This document shows, piece after piece, positions 7,093 to 16,151 of a DNA stretch of 32,220 nucleotides (its first letter is position 1; each line of letters begins with the position of its first letter). The notes under the pieces are model-generated. The model was not told the DNA's origin, did not search any database, and saw nothing but the letters and a program-made list of their open reading frames with translations. Source of the stretch: a cyanobacterium PCC 7702 (GTDB lineage Bacteria > Cyanobacteriota > Cyanobacteriia > Cyanobacteriales > Nostocaceae). Where the stretch lies: positions 325,480 to 357,699 of the forward strand of contig KB235926.1 of NCBI GenBank assembly GCA_000332255.1, in the 5' to 3' direction. The translations under genes were made by a program, and so were the position numbers.

Positions 7093-9606
7093 TTAAGAGT
7101 TTGAAGCCGTTGTTACTTCTTGCAAAACCTCAGCCATCGGATGCTCTGGAGCTTCAAATTCGAGCCAGACTTCATACCTGGTCAAGGGAAAAGGTTCTAA
7201 AAGTTTATCTTTTTCCCGACTTTCCATTTGCCACCAAAGAGTTTGTACAGCTATTTGTTTGCCATCTATAGACTCAAAAGTAATTTCTCCTATGTTATTA
7301 ACACCTACAATTTCCCTACCATTTTGCAAATGAGCGCAATTATTGCTGCCATTTTTTGCCATTGCTAAATATTTTTGCAAAGCTAAGTTGCGGTCTTCTC
7401 CTGGTAAGGGAGCAATTACGGACTGCGACTGCTTGTTTTCCAAGCTGGATGAGTTAATGTTATCCAAACTTTGTATTTTACCAACCGATTCGTCTTTCCC
7501 TAAAATAAAATCAATTCGATACCACCAATCAGGTTTTTTAGTAATTTCTAATATTCTGTGCCAGCTGCGTTCTCTAACTAAATCTAGCTTGGCAGGGTTA
7601 CCTTTAATCTTTAAGGGAATAGCAAGCAGTATTTCGTCAGCAAAAGTATATATAACACCAACTTCTATTCCCTTTTCTTGTGGATTGTTCCATCCTAGAA
7701 TTTCTGCTGTTGGTAGATAATTAACTGCTCGAATTGGAGAAAAACCTTTTTGATGTAATGAATGACTACCACTGGCGCCGCTGACTTCATTTTTCAAAGA
7801 ACTGCTGGTAAATTGGACAACAATTAATTCTGTGTTGCTATTTTCTAACTGTTGGAAAGGACGTGTGGCTGCGTATTGCAAGCGAGCTGCAAAACTGTAG
7901 TGCACGTCACCGGATAATATAATTACCCGCCCTTGTTTTGGCGGTGAAATTCGTGATGCTAAAGCAGACAGCAATCTTTCCCAAGCTGTCGGTTCTAAAC
8001 TCCAAGCTTCTGGATCGAAACCCCAAGCAGTACTGCCAAGTTTTTGTGCACAAGCTTTAGTAGCTTTTTGTATACTTTCTAAAAATGGCACCCCAATTAC
8101 AGGAGTAGGTGAAATTACTAAAGTCACTTGTGTATCTTGGGAATGAACTACTGAGGAAATTTGTTCCCTACAGCCTTCCTCGCTCAAAAGCGCAGGAAAA
8201 TCGAAATCTTGGCCTGGAAATGCTCGCCAAGTACGCGTATCGAGTACTAAAACTTCGTATCCTGGTCCTCTGACGGTATAATGCCACCGCAGGGAATCAC
8301 AGGGGTGGGGTACTTGCCGGGGATTGCTATGGCGAATGTCTTCAGGAAATGGTATGTTGAGCAAGCGTGTTATTTTCTGTTCCGATTGGGTATTTTGACC
8401 GCCTGCAACTGTCCATTCTGCCACAGCTTGGAGTAATGCCGCACCTGGTTTACCATCTTCAAAGTAGTCTGGCGTATTTCCCCAGGCTTGGTAGATGGCG
8501 TAAGCTGCGAGACCATTTTGTATAACTCGTCTGCCAAGAGGTTTGCTAAGGACGCGATCGCACCAAGTTACATTCAAATACCAATCATCTGTAATTTCAT
8601 GGTCGTCAAATATCATGTAAGTAGAAACATTAGCCAAAGCTCGCCTAGTATTTTTGAGAGTTTGGCGAAAATTTTGTAAATGCTGCAATTCTTTTTCAAA
8701 CAAAGCTCGACCTGCTGCAAATTTTGGTGAATTGGGATTAACATCTGCAAAGGATGGCAACTCTTGCAGTTGTGGCCATAAAATATCAGACCAGGCAAAT
8801 AAATACATCGTACAAAATTCACCAAATGTAAATAAATGACTTTTAGCAGTACGAGAAATTCTGTTAATTTTATTAATACTTGCTGTTAAACCTGCAATAC
8901 GCGTTGCTAAATAATTTCGTTTACCAGGATGTAATTTTTCCGGATCGGTAACAACTGGTAGTACTTCTGACCATCCCAAAAGTGTTTGGCTGGCATCCAA
9001 AAGCATAAACAATAACGCATCTGCCACATCATCTACGTAAATTTGATCGCCGGTGAGAAACAGCTGGTGCGGTCGTTTTTTCGGATCTTTTGCTAGCGCT
9101 TGTGCAATCATTTTGTCAGCTGCAGCTAGCGCGTCCATACTTTCGCCGTGGGGTTTGCGACAGGAACCGTGAATAATGTGTAAATCTTGGAAATTATTCG
9201 GCATCATAGCAAAACTGGGCAATTCGTATTGAGGATATGTAATGTCTGCTATTGTGCCTTCTAGATTTAAAACTCCTGCTTTGGTTAGTGTTTCTCCAGA
9301 AGCAAAAGCTAAATTATAAAGATAAATTTCTCCATGGGAAAGTACAGCTTGAGCAGCTCTAGCAGTAACGGCAACAACATGTAAATTAGTACCGAGTTGT
9401 ATTGTTTTTTTCCTACCTGTAATTAATACTTTTTTGTTAGTGTCAAAGATAACTAATGTGACGATGCGGCTTTGTTTTAAAGCTATCCAAACAGTAACAG
9501 CATTAGGTTCGGTACGTCGTAAAATTGGTCCTGCCAGAATGAGAGGGATTTGGTGAATTCGTTCTTTTAGTGGTATCCAACCCATGCCATTAATGCTATC
9601 AAACAC
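7093..9606 (-). CDS. PhoD-like metallophosphatase
   Basis: 837 residues with the PhoD-type metallophosphoesterase signature: HGSCRKPHGES (about residue 147), FLTGDQIYVDDVADAL, MIFDDHEITDDWYLN and ILSGDVHYSFAARL, giving the Asp/His metal-ligand blocks. Classical PhoD is a secreted Tat-dependent phosphodiesterase/phosphomonoesterase using Fe and Ca. This protein starts MFDSINGMGWIPLKE with no twin-Arg or Sec signal and is longer than classical PhoD, like the large cytosolic-looking PhoD-related proteins of many cyanobacteria. The substrate is therefore uncertain. The first residues (QIPLILAGPILRRTEPNAVTVWIAL) match the fibronectin-like N-terminal part of the family. The next gene upstream is about 300 bp away on the opposite strand; no Pho box was identified by eye. 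Confidence 0.88.
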   Translation of the reverse strand: MFDSINGMGWIPLKERIHQIPLILAGPILRRTEPNAVTVWIALKQSRIVTLVIFDTNKKVLITGRKKTIQLGTNLHVVAVTARAAQAVLSHGEIYLYNLAFASGETLTKAGVLNLEGTIADITYPQYELPSFAMMPNNFQDLHIIHGSCRKPHGESMDALAAADKMIAQALAKDPKKRPHQLFLTGDQIYVDDVADALLFMLLDASQTLLGWSEVLPVVTDPEKLHPGKRNYLATRIAGLTASINKINRISRTAKSHLFTFGEFCTMYLFAWSDILWPQLQELPSFADVNPNSPKFAAGRALFEKELQHLQNFRQTLKNTRRALANVSTYMIFDDHEITDDWYLNVTWCDRVLSKPLGRRVIQNGLAAYAIYQAWGNTPDYFEDGKPGAALLQAVAEWTVAGGQNTQSEQKITRLLNIPFPEDIRHSNPRQVPHPCDSLRWHYTVRGPGYEVLVLDTRTWRAFPGQDFDFPALLSEEGCREQISSVVHSQDTQVTLVISPTPVIGVPFLESIQKATKACAQKLGSTAWGFDPEAWSLEPTAWERLLSALASRISPPKQGRVIILSGDVHYSFAARLQYAATRPFQQLENSNTELIVVQFTSSSLKNEVSGASGSHSLHQKGFSPIRAVNYLPTAEILGWNNPQEKGIEVGVIYTFADEILLAIPLKIKGNPAKLDLVRERSWHRILEITKKPDWWYRIDFILGKDESVGKIQSLDNINSSSLENKQSQSVIAPLPGEDRNLALQKYLAMAKNGSNNCAHLQNGREIVGVNNIGEITFESIDGKQIAVQTLWWQMESREKDKLLEPFPLTRYEVWLEFEAPEHPMAEVLQEVTTASNS

Positions 9607-9905
9607 TACATTTTGAGTATATTTGTCCGCTCAATTATATCGACTTTCCCAAGATAATTTTTTCTGTCAATTTTTATGACTAGAGCAAGCTGTGCAGATT
9701 ATCTCATATACTGGCTTAGTAGCGATCGCCCACCATAGCCAGCAACTACAAGAACAAGCAAAAATGCTGACCCAACTTTATTTGTAGTTAAAATAATTTA
9801 GAGTTTGCCCACAAGACAACCTCAGTTTTTTTTAGTTAGTAGTTCCTACCTTTTGCAGACAACAACTGTTAGCTATTGGAAATCAAAATTGAAAACGGAG
9901 GTAAA
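9607..9905. other. Intergenic, possible gene remnant
   Basis: AT-rich divergent spacer between the PhoD-like gene and the frameshifted gene. It contains a 31-codon plus-strand ORF (GTG 9692 to TAG 9785-9787) whose translation, including HHSQQLQEQAKMLTQLYL, looks protein-like and spans a HIP1 site. It may be the tail of a lost gene. I see no RNA gene or strong promoter. Confidence 0.4.
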
Positions 9906-11018
9906 ATGCAGCACCTGAGCAATTTATTAAAGATTGAAAACTCCCAGCTAGCTTGGGTACTGCGTTTGGGTTTGTACGGACTGGGAAGGCAATTACAGGA
10001 AGCGCTCAAACAAGCTACAACCGATCCTGGTAGCGCCATTTGTCGCGAACTTCTGCAAAACTGGATGAACTTTTACAACCAAAGGAATCAAACTTAACTT
10101 CCCTGTGGGATGATGTTTTTGAGCCAGTTCCACCAGAAGCGGCCAGCAACATGAAACTTCAACTTGTGGCTGAAAGTTTGCTTGCCGAGCAGGAATTGTC
10201 TTACTGTATCGGTGAATACCAATTTTGCAGCAGTAACGACAGTGATTTGTGGAACGAAATGCAACGCCTGCTGTTGCGACTTCCAGACAAAATAGCTTGC
10301 TTGCAGCAAAAGCGTATCTTAGCCCAAGTTAGTGAACTGGGTGCTTGGGAAGATTGCATGTTAGTGAAACAACTTCCCTTTTATCGTCACGAGCATGTTT
10401 ACTGTGGTTTGCAAGGTGATATCAAAGCTAGTGGGTTGTGTTTATCAACTCAAGTTAATTTCGATCCACGACTGCAGATGCAAAGGACCGGTACAGAATT
10501 AGATATTTGGGCGGGGATTGTATCCGTTTGTCTAAAATTTATCGAAATGGATGTGAATTTACATCATACTTTGAAAAGTGTGGATTGTTTCGGCATTAGG
10601 TCTTTAAATTTAGAATCGGTAAAGTATACTAGCGCACTTTTAGACCGGTTTCACCGCGTCCTTGCTACTGCTGTCAGCGCCGATGCGGTAACAGCTGTAC
10701 ATGCCAGACTAGATTTAGATGAAGCAATCCATTCCTTAATTTACCTGCCAACAGAGCGATCGCTTTTCTTGGTGGGGAAAGTTGCAACAACAAGCACGTC
10801 GCACTCTTGATTTAGCAGTGGAAGCAGCTCGTAATGCTGGTCACTACGTGCAGATCCGCCCTTTATGGGGAACTTATGCAGATGTGTATGCTTTCTCAAA
10901 GGACGATTTGCAGCTAGATACAGGCGCTGTACCGGGAGAAGTGTCTGCGTGTTTGCGAGTATACGCCAAAATCGATGACCAAATCATACCGGGATGGGTG
11001 CTTTTTCGTTCTGCTTGA
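9906..11018 (+). pseudogene. Conserved hypothetical protein with two apparent frameshifts
   Basis: Three overlapping plus-strand ORFs read as one protein of about 370 residues. Segment 1 (frame 3) starts at ATG 9906 behind an excellent GGAGGT (9897-9902) and runs MQHLSNLLKIENSQLAWVLR to a stop at 10095-10097. Segment 2 (frame 2) continues from about 10080 (KESNLTSLWDDVFEPVPPEA) to 10810. Segment 3 (frame 3) resumes around 10770 (WWGKLQQQARRTLDLAVEAA) and ends in GWVLFRSA at 11018. Segments 2 and 3 have no credible own starts: TTG 10040 lies inside segment 1, and segment 3 has only a TTG without a ribosome site. One missing base near 10080-10095 and one extra base near 10769 restore a single frame. 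This is a decayed gene or two sequencing indels. I recognise no domain. It converges with the ABC ATPase gene. Confidence 0.7.
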
Positions 11019-11035
11019 GAAAATCTGCAATGGTG

Positions 11036-11830
11036 TCAAATTGCTAAGGGTAGTTCTTCCCAACTTTTGGATTGGTATCCATCTTCACGCAACAGCTCCA
11101 TAACCTTATCCTTGTATTGTTGAAAAACAGGGTGACGTTTGACGTGAGGATGAGCTTCCCTTGGTAGTTGAATTTGCAATTCCTGTTTGATCGTACCCGG
11201 TCTGGAACTTAACACATATATGCGTTGAGAAAGAAAAATTGCTTCCTCAACATCGTGAGTAATCAGAAAAATAGTAGTGTTGGTACTGCGCCAAATTTCC
11301 AGCAAAAATTGCTGCATTGTTTCCTTGGTCTGAACGTCTAACGCACCAAAAGGTTCATCCATAAGGAGAATTTTGGGTTGGGATGCTAAAGCACGAGCGA
11401 TCGCCACCCGTTGCTTCATTCCACCCGATAGTTCCTTTGGAAGCGCTTTTGCAAACCCCGACAACCCAACTACTTCTAAATAATAAGCTGCTTGTTGTCG
11501 TCGTCTTTGTTTGGGTACACCCTGTAACTTCAAACCAAATTCCACGTTTTCTGCAACATTCATCCACGGATAAAGGGTGTAACTTTGAAATACCATACCG
11601 CGATCGGGTCCTGGTCCCGTTACACGCACTTTATCAACCAAAATCTCTCCTGCAGTCGGAGTATCCAATCCCGCGATCAACCGCAGCAAAGTTGACTTAC
11701 CAGAACCACTTGCTCCCACCGCACAGACAAACTCTCCCTCTTCTACATGCAAGTTGATGTTTTTAAGAGCAGTCAAAGAACCCCGTCTGGTATGAAACTG
11801 CTTGTGAAGCTGGTTAACTTCTAAATGCAT
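11036..11830 (-). CDS. ABC transporter ATP-binding protein of the guanidine operon
   Basis: 264 residues; the ATPase of an importer in the nitrate/sulfonate/taurine class (NrtD/SsuB/TauB type). Walker A GASGSGKST (about residues 39-47), Q-loop VFQSYTLYPW, signature LSGGMKQRVAIARAL, Walker B KILLMDEPFGALD, switch His in LITHDVEEAIFL. Last gene of the minus-strand operon, 25 nt after the permease stop. The gene order gdmH-hypA-hypB-binding protein-permease-ATPase equals Synechocystis sll1077-sll1082, so the likely substrate is guanidine. The substrate comes from context only; the ATPase alone would be annotated as nitrate/sulfonate/bicarbonate type. Confidence 0.92.
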   Translation of the reverse strand: MHLEVNQLHKQFHTRRGSLTALKNINLHVEEGEFVCAVGASGSGKSTLLRLIAGLDTPTAGEILVDKVRVTGPGPDRGMVFQSYTLYPWMNVAENVEFGLKLQGVPKQRRRQQAAYYLEVVGLSGFAKALPKELSGGMKQRVAIARALASQPKILLMDEPFGALDVQTKETMQQFLLEIWRSTNTTIFLITHDVEEAIFLSQRIYVLSSRPGTIKQELQIQLPREAHPHVKRHPVFQQYKDKVMELLREDGYQSKSWEELPLAI

Positions 11831-11855
11831 AATTTATATGATTCCCCCTTTTCCC

Positions 11856-12704
11856 CTAATCACTAGCCCATTTACAAGTAACACGCAGTAACAATCGAAA
11901 CAAAATGTCAATTATTAAGCCAATCAAACCAATAACAATTAAACCTGCAAAAATTTCATCGGTTTTAAGATATCTTTGAGCAACGCTAATTCTTCGCCCC
12001 AGACCTTCTGTCGCCGCTACTAATTCTGAAACAATTACTAAATTCCAAGATGCTGCCATGTTAACGCGACAAGCATCGATAATATTTGGCAAAATAAATG
12101 GGAAAATAACTTGCAGCAAAACTTGTTTTCTTACCCCACCTAAAGTATAAGTAGTTTCCAGTAATTCTTTAGGAACAAACTTAACTGCGTCCATAACCAT
12201 TAAGGTGTTAAAAAACAGCGTGCCGATAAAAATCAGCATGATTTTGGGAGTTTCCCCCAGACCAAAATATAAAATTAACAAGGGGATAAAAGCTGGAGCA
12301 GGCATATACCGAACAATGCCAATAATTGGCTCTAGTAGTGCTCGAATGCTGGCGAAACTTCCCATTAAAGTTCCCAAGGGAATCGAAATAATTGCTGCTA
12401 GCAAAAAACCAGTTATTACCCTAAATAAACTGTAAGCAATATCTTTTTGTAAATCTCCTGTTTGCAAAAGCCTTTGAAATGCATTCCAAACTTGAATTGG
12501 AGTTGGCAGAAACAAAGGTGGAATTAATCCAGTATTGGAAACAATCCACCACAGAATAATGGGAACAGCTATGGACAGAAACATTAAAGTCCAAGCTAGT
12601 TTTTTGGGAATCTCCTCACCAATTCGCCAAAAAATTGTTTGTCGTAAAGTTTTCTGGGGTTGCCTGGAATTCATGGCTGGCAAATTTTCAGCGTATCGGT
12701 TCAT
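11856..12704 (-). CDS. ABC transporter permease of the guanidine operon
   Basis: 282 residues, binding-protein-dependent inner-membrane component of the SsuC/TauC/NrtB class. Hydrophobic spans include LAWTLMFLSIAVPIILWWIV, LFRVITGFLLAAIISIPLG, FIPLLILYFGLGETPKIMLIF and IFAGLIVIGLIGLIIDILF. The EAA loop is visible as ETTYTLGGVRKQVLLQVIFP (Gly in LGG), the contact site for the ATPase. The start ATG overlaps the stop of the binding-protein gene by 4 nt, indicating translational coupling. The guanidine assignment rests on operon context. Confidence 0.92.
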   Translation of the reverse strand: MNRYAENLPAMNSRQPQKTLRQTIFWRIGEEIPKKLAWTLMFLSIAVPIILWWIVSNTGLIPPLFLPTPIQVWNAFQRLLQTGDLQKDIAYSLFRVITGFLLAAIISIPLGTLMGSFASIRALLEPIIGIVRYMPAPAFIPLLILYFGLGETPKIMLIFIGTLFFNTLMVMDAVKFVPKELLETTYTLGGVRKQVLLQVIFPFILPNIIDACRVNMAASWNLVIVSELVAATEGLGRRISVAQRYLKTDEIFAGLIVIGLIGLIIDILFRLLLRVTCKWASD

Positions 12705-13720
12705 GATTTTCGTTGCTCGGCGCAGGCTTTTACAAAGCGATCGTCAAAGATTTTGTCAATATTAGGAGCTTGTTTAATCAAACCACTTTCCACCAGAAAT
12801 TTACTGATTTCTCCAGCAGCATACCTCAAAGATGTCATGTTGTTACCGGGGCGAAACGCTTGCAAATTTTCCTGTAAAGAAAAGATTTTAGTACCTGCGT
12901 CGTAAGCTTTATATTCCGCCACTGAAACTCCAGCTTTTTTGGCCATAATTTCATAAGCTTTTTCTGGATTTGTCTTGATAAAATCTAAAGTAGCAAACCA
13001 AGTATTCACTAAAGATTGCACATCTTGGGGACGCTCGTTAATTAATTGGCGAGTCACTACTAAATGGTCGGGAATTGCACCGGGAAAGTCTTTGGAACTA
13101 AATAATTCTTTACTACCAGGACGCGATAAAGCTTTGGTAGTAAAAGGAGCAAAAACACCAACAGCATCTACTTGACCAGCAACAAATGCTGCTGCCGCTG
13201 CGCCTGTTTCTAAAGGTTGAAATTGAATATCTGCTGGAGATAAACCTGCTTTTTTTAAACCCAGCAATAAAAGAAAATGGTCAACAGTTCCTTCTTCAGC
13301 AGCAACTTTTTTCCCTTTTAAATCAGCAATGCTATTAATTCCTTCTCGGACAATTATTTTGTCATTGCCAGTGGAATTATCGTTAACTAAAACGATAACT
13401 TGATCGGAACCGGCAGCGACGGAGCTGATGGTATCATTTAGAGTTTGAGTATTTGCATTTAGTTGTCCTGCTCTTAAAGCATTAATGGAATCTAAATAGC
13501 CATCAAACCACTTTAAATCTACGTTAACTTTATTAGCAGCAAATAAATTTTGTTCTTGAGCTACTTGCCAAGGAAACCAACCAGGCCAAGCACTAAAACC
13601 TAGTTTAATTGCTGTGGAGTTGTTGGATGTAGAGGTTTGCGGAGATGGCGTACAACTAACAGCAATAACAAGACTGAGTAAAAAGACTGTGAATAAAGAT
13701 AGTAAATTGCGAATTCTCAT
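12701..13720 (-). CDS. ABC transporter substrate-binding lipoprotein, probable guanidine importer
   Basis: 339 residues. N-terminal signal with a lipobox ending at Cys23 (LLSLVIAVSC), so it should be a lipid-anchored periplasmic binding protein. The body resembles the NMT1/SsuA/TauA class: IKLGFSAWPGWFPWQVAQEQ, ALRAGQLNANTQTLNDTI, GINSIADLKGKKVAAEEGTVDHFLL, AAAAAFVAGQVDAVGVFAPF. Corresponds by position to Synechocystis Sll1080. It lies 94 nt after hypB in the same operon, so riboswitch read-through should control it; the gap could carry a processing site. Ligand inferred, not shown by sequence. Confidence 0.9.
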   Translation of the reverse strand: MRIRNLLSLFTVFLLSLVIAVSCTPSPQTSTSNNSTAIKLGFSAWPGWFPWQVAQEQNLFAANKVNVDLKWFDGYLDSINALRAGQLNANTQTLNDTISSVAAGSDQVIVLVNDNSTGNDKIIVREGINSIADLKGKKVAAEEGTVDHFLLLLGLKKAGLSPADIQFQPLETGAAAAAFVAGQVDAVGVFAPFTTKALSRPGSKELFSSKDFPGAIPDHLVVTRQLINERPQDVQSLVNTWFATLDFIKTNPEKAYEIMAKKAGVSVAEYKAYDAGTKIFSLQENLQAFRPGNNMTSLRYAAGEISKFLVESGLIKQAPNIDKIFDDRFVKACAEQRKS

Positions 13721-13814
13721 CTTACCTCACTACTGACTTGTGCATTGATGGAAGCATGCAGTCATGTTGGGTTTTCTGAGGTTAAATACCAAGCTCCTCA
13801 ACCTATCATCACTA

Positions 13815-14516
13815 CTACCGGTGTTGTGAAGTTTGCGATCGCGTAGCAGCTGCAAAGCAGCGTCGCACCCAATCAAACCAAGCTTCCAATCCCTCACCAG
13901 TTTTTGCAGAGACAGGGATAATTGCCACATCAGGATTCATTTGCCAAACATTTGCTGCGATCTGGCTAACATCAATATCTAAATAAGGAGCCAAATCAAT
14001 TTTGGTAATTAAAAGACAATCTGCTTCTTGAAACATAATTGGATATTTCAGCGGTTTATCTTCGCCTTCAGTCACGCTTAATAACGCCACTTTAGCGTGT
14101 TCTCCCACTTCAAATTCGGCTGGACAGACTAAATTGCCAACATTTTCTACCAACACTAAATCAAAATCAGCAGCATTGTATTCCTGTGCCAATTGATGAA
14201 TTCCACCCGCTACCATTTTGGCATCCAAATGACAAGAACGTCCCGTATTAATTGCTATCACAGGAACACCATATTTCTGCAGGCGTTCGGCGTCTAAATT
14301 TGTTGTCATATCTCCTTCAATCACAGCAATTTTTAACTCGTCGCTCAAACTGGCTAGAGTGCGTTCTAGTAGTGCTGTTTTGCCAGCACCCGGACTGCTC
14401 ATGATATTGAAACAAGTAATTCCCCATTCGTCAAAATGGGAGCGGTTGTGGTCAGCACATTGTTGATTGGCATAAAGCAGGTTAATTCCTAATGCAGCGT
14501 TAAAGGTTTGATGCAT
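13815..14516 (-). CDS. hypB: HypB-type nickel-insertion GTPase serving GdmH
   Basis: SIMIBI-class GTPase that drives nickel insertion. P-loop SSPGAGKT (residues 40-47 counted from the ATG at 14516), [10 protein letters not shown] switch region, the metal-site Cys-His in [27 protein letters not shown], and the guanine-specificity motif TKID. It lacks the His-rich nickel-storage N-terminus of some HypB proteins. A TTG 21 nt upstream (14537) is also open, but the ATG at 14516 ([10 protein letters not shown]) gives the usual N-terminus. It overlaps hypA by 17 nt. No hydrogenase gene is in the window; location between gdmH and the importer indicates loading of the nickel guanidine hydrolase, as known for the Synechocystis homologue Sll1079. 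Confidence 0.93.
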   Translation of the reverse strand: MHQTFNAALGINLLYANQQCADHNRSHFDEWGITCFNIMSSPGAGKTALLERTLASLSDELKIAVIEGDMTTNLDAERLQKYGVPVIAINTGRSCHLDAKMVAGGIHQLAQEYNAADFDLVLVENVGNLVCPAEFEVGEHAKVALLSVTEGEDKPLKYPIMFQEADCLLITKIDLAPYLDIDVSQIAANVWQMNPDVAIIPVSAKTGEGLEAWFDWVRRCFAAATRSQTSQHR

Positions 14517-14862
14517 AACCGTACTCAATTTTGTCAATTTTTAATTCCCTACCTGAGCGAATATCATCCATGGGAGAATGGCAATCAGGACAGGCATATT
14601 GCAAACCAATTTGTGGGAAATATTCTTGTTGGCAACGATGACAAAAAGCAATTAGCGGGGTTTCTTGAATTACTAGTTTTACTCCTTCTAAAAAGGTGTT
14701 GCGTGTTTGAACTTCAAAAGCAAATTGCAAACTCGCAGGTTCAACACAAGTAAACTTACCAACGATTAAATGAATTTGGGAAATGCGAGGCTGTTTTGGT
14801 TGAGATTTCCACCAATTTTTGACTGTGTAAATTAGCGCTTTTGTCATGTCTGTTTCGTGCAC
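14500..14862 (-). CDS. hypA: HypA-type nickel metallochaperone serving GdmH
   Basis: 120 residues. The N-terminal MHE provides the His2 nickel ligand, with Glu3. The structural zinc site is formed by CHRC and CPDC (about residues 74-77 and 91-94). Length is normal for HypA. The start is GTG 14862; its Shine-Dalgarno GGAGGTGA is built into the last codons and stop of gdmH, only 3 nt upstream, so the two are tightly coupled. HypA normally works with HypB to deliver nickel to NiFe hydrogenase; here the operon argues for a dedicated copy that metallates GdmH (Synechocystis counterpart Sll1078). Confidence 0.94.
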   Translation of the reverse strand: MHETDMTKALIYTVKNWWKSQPKQPRISQIHLIVGKFTCVEPASLQFAFEVQTRNTFLEGVKLVIQETPLIAFCHRCQQEYFPQIGLQYACPDCHSPMDDIRSGRELKIDKIEYGYASNL

Positions 14863-14865
14863 AAT

Positions 14866-16059
14866 TCACCTCCATTCTTCAATTAAGTGTGCCTTGGCTT
14901 CTGGGTGAATATATGCAGGTTTTTGTTTGCGCGGTAACTGTCCAGATACAACTAAATGTGCCATTGTATCGCAAATCACTCGCGTTGCCATTAATGAGGT
15001 AATATCGCTAATATCGTAGGGCGGCGATACTTCTACCACTTCTAGCCCGCACACCAGTGCATTTTGGACAATTTTACCCAATAAATACAATGCTTCCCGC
15101 GGTAACAATCCGCCCGGTTCTGGCCAACCAGTTCCAGGAACAAAGCCAGCATCTATGCAGTCAATATCAAAGCTGATATAAACGCAGTCCGTACCGTCTA
15201 GTGCTCTTTCTAAAGCAAAATTGACAGCTGCATCTAACCCCATTTCTGTGATATCGGTAACTGTGAGGATGTTTGTGGCTCTTTCGCGACAAATTTTGAC
15301 ACCTTGACGCGGTACTTGCCAACCACCAATCCCCAATTGCACTAAGTTTTTTGCAGGAGCATTTTTGATATTTGTGGCGTGGAACCAGGGACAGGTGTGC
15401 ATTCTTTCATCCAAGTCTGTTTCTTGGGTATCGACGTGGCGATCGAAGTGAATAATTCCCATTTTTTTGTCACCTAGATGGCGACAAATTCCCCGAACTG
15501 TGGGAAAACCAATGGAGTGATCGCCTCCCAAGATAATGGGAAACGCACCGGAACTAAAAATGTGGGCAATTCCTTTCGAAATTTGATCGAAGGATTTTTC
15601 ATTATTGGCGGGAATGGTGAAAATATCACCGACATCACAAATAGTAATTTGTTCGCGCAAATCCACTCCCAATTCAAAGTTATAAGGAGTGTATAATGCA
15701 GAAATGCGGCGGATGCCTTGAGGTCCAAAGCGGGTTCCTGGTCGATAGGTAGTCCCGCTGTCGTGAGGTACGCCGACGATCGCAACGTCATATTCACCAA
15801 CTTTGCGTACATCTTCTAAATAAGGTGCTTTTAAAAAAGTATTAATCCCTGCAAAGTGAGGAAGTTCACCGCGAGAAAAAGTGGGAATCGAGCGATCGCG
15901 TATACTTTCTGCTGCTTCTAGTCCTAATTCTAATCCTTTAGAAACTTCCTCCTCCCAACCTGTAAGCGGTAAATTCGCTTCTTTTTCCAATGCTCGCTTT
16001 GCTTGGGTATAAGGCGGTTGAAAATGAGAATTGGAGTTATAAGAAGATTGCTCAGTCAT
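14866..16059 (-). CDS. gdmH: Ni2+-dependent guanidine hydrolase (ureohydrolase/agmatinase-like)
   Basis: 397 residues from the ATG at 16059; a TTG at 16080 would add 7 residues. Ureohydrolase fold with the binuclear-metal ligands His181 (GGDHS), Asp206/His208/Asp210 (DRHVD) and Asp298/Asp300 (SFDID). Two features separate it from ordinary agmatinase: an extended N-terminus of about 90 residues, and GTGWPEPGG (Trp312) where agmatinases usually have GTGTPEPGG. Genes of this kind, such as Synechocystis sll1077, were long annotated speB/agmatinase but encode an enzyme that hydrolyses guanidine to urea and ammonium and needs nickel loaded by HypA/HypB. The riboswitch upstream and hypAB downstream support that identity. 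First gene of the operon, about 80 nt after the riboswitch. Confidence 0.93.
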   Translation of the reverse strand: MTEQSSYNSNSHFQPPYTQAKRALEKEANLPLTGWEEEVSKGLELGLEAAESIRDRSIPTFSRGELPHFAGINTFLKAPYLEDVRKVGEYDVAIVGVPHDSGTTYRPGTRFGPQGIRRISALYTPYNFELGVDLREQITICDVGDIFTIPANNEKSFDQISKGIAHIFSSGAFPIILGGDHSIGFPTVRGICRHLGDKKMGIIHFDRHVDTQETDLDERMHTCPWFHATNIKNAPAKNLVQLGIGGWQVPRQGVKICRERATNILTVTDITEMGLDAAVNFALERALDGTDCVYISFDIDCIDAGFVPGTGWPEPGGLLPREALYLLGKIVQNALVCGLEVVEVSPPYDISDITSLMATRVICDTMAHLVVSGQLPRKQKPAYIHPEAKAHLIEEWR

Positions 16060-16101
16060 TTTCGGGAAAAGAATTTTCAAAATTTACAAGCCAAAAACTA
16101 T

Positions 16102-16151
16102 AAGCCCGGGGTCATAACAGCACGTATATCTGCTATCGATCTCCCGGGCTT
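16102..16151 (-). terminator. Riboswitch expression-platform terminator
   Basis: A perfect 9-bp inverted repeat, AAGCCCGGG (16102-16110) and CCCGGGCTT (16143-16151), with an inner AGCA/TGCT pairing. On the minus strand it is followed by TTATAGTTTTTGG. Its 5' arm on the RNA overlaps the 3' strand of riboswitch stem P3 (16143-16148), so folding of the ligand-bound aptamer should prevent the terminator: an ON switch. Confidence 0.85.

Noticed and set aside
9692-9787. 31-codon plus-strand ORF
   Set aside because: Looks protein-like but is too short, has no ribosome site and no recognisable family; kept only as a possible remnant.
13815-14862. Hydrogenase maturation locus from hypA/hypB
   Set aside because: No hydrogenase structural gene and no hypC/D/E/F in the window; the operon context explains them as GdmH nickel chaperones.
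14866-16059. Agmatinase (SpeB) as product name
   Set aside because: Fold and metal ligands fit, but Trp312 in the substrate loop, the long N-terminus, the guanidine riboswitch and linked hypAB favour guanidine hydrolase.
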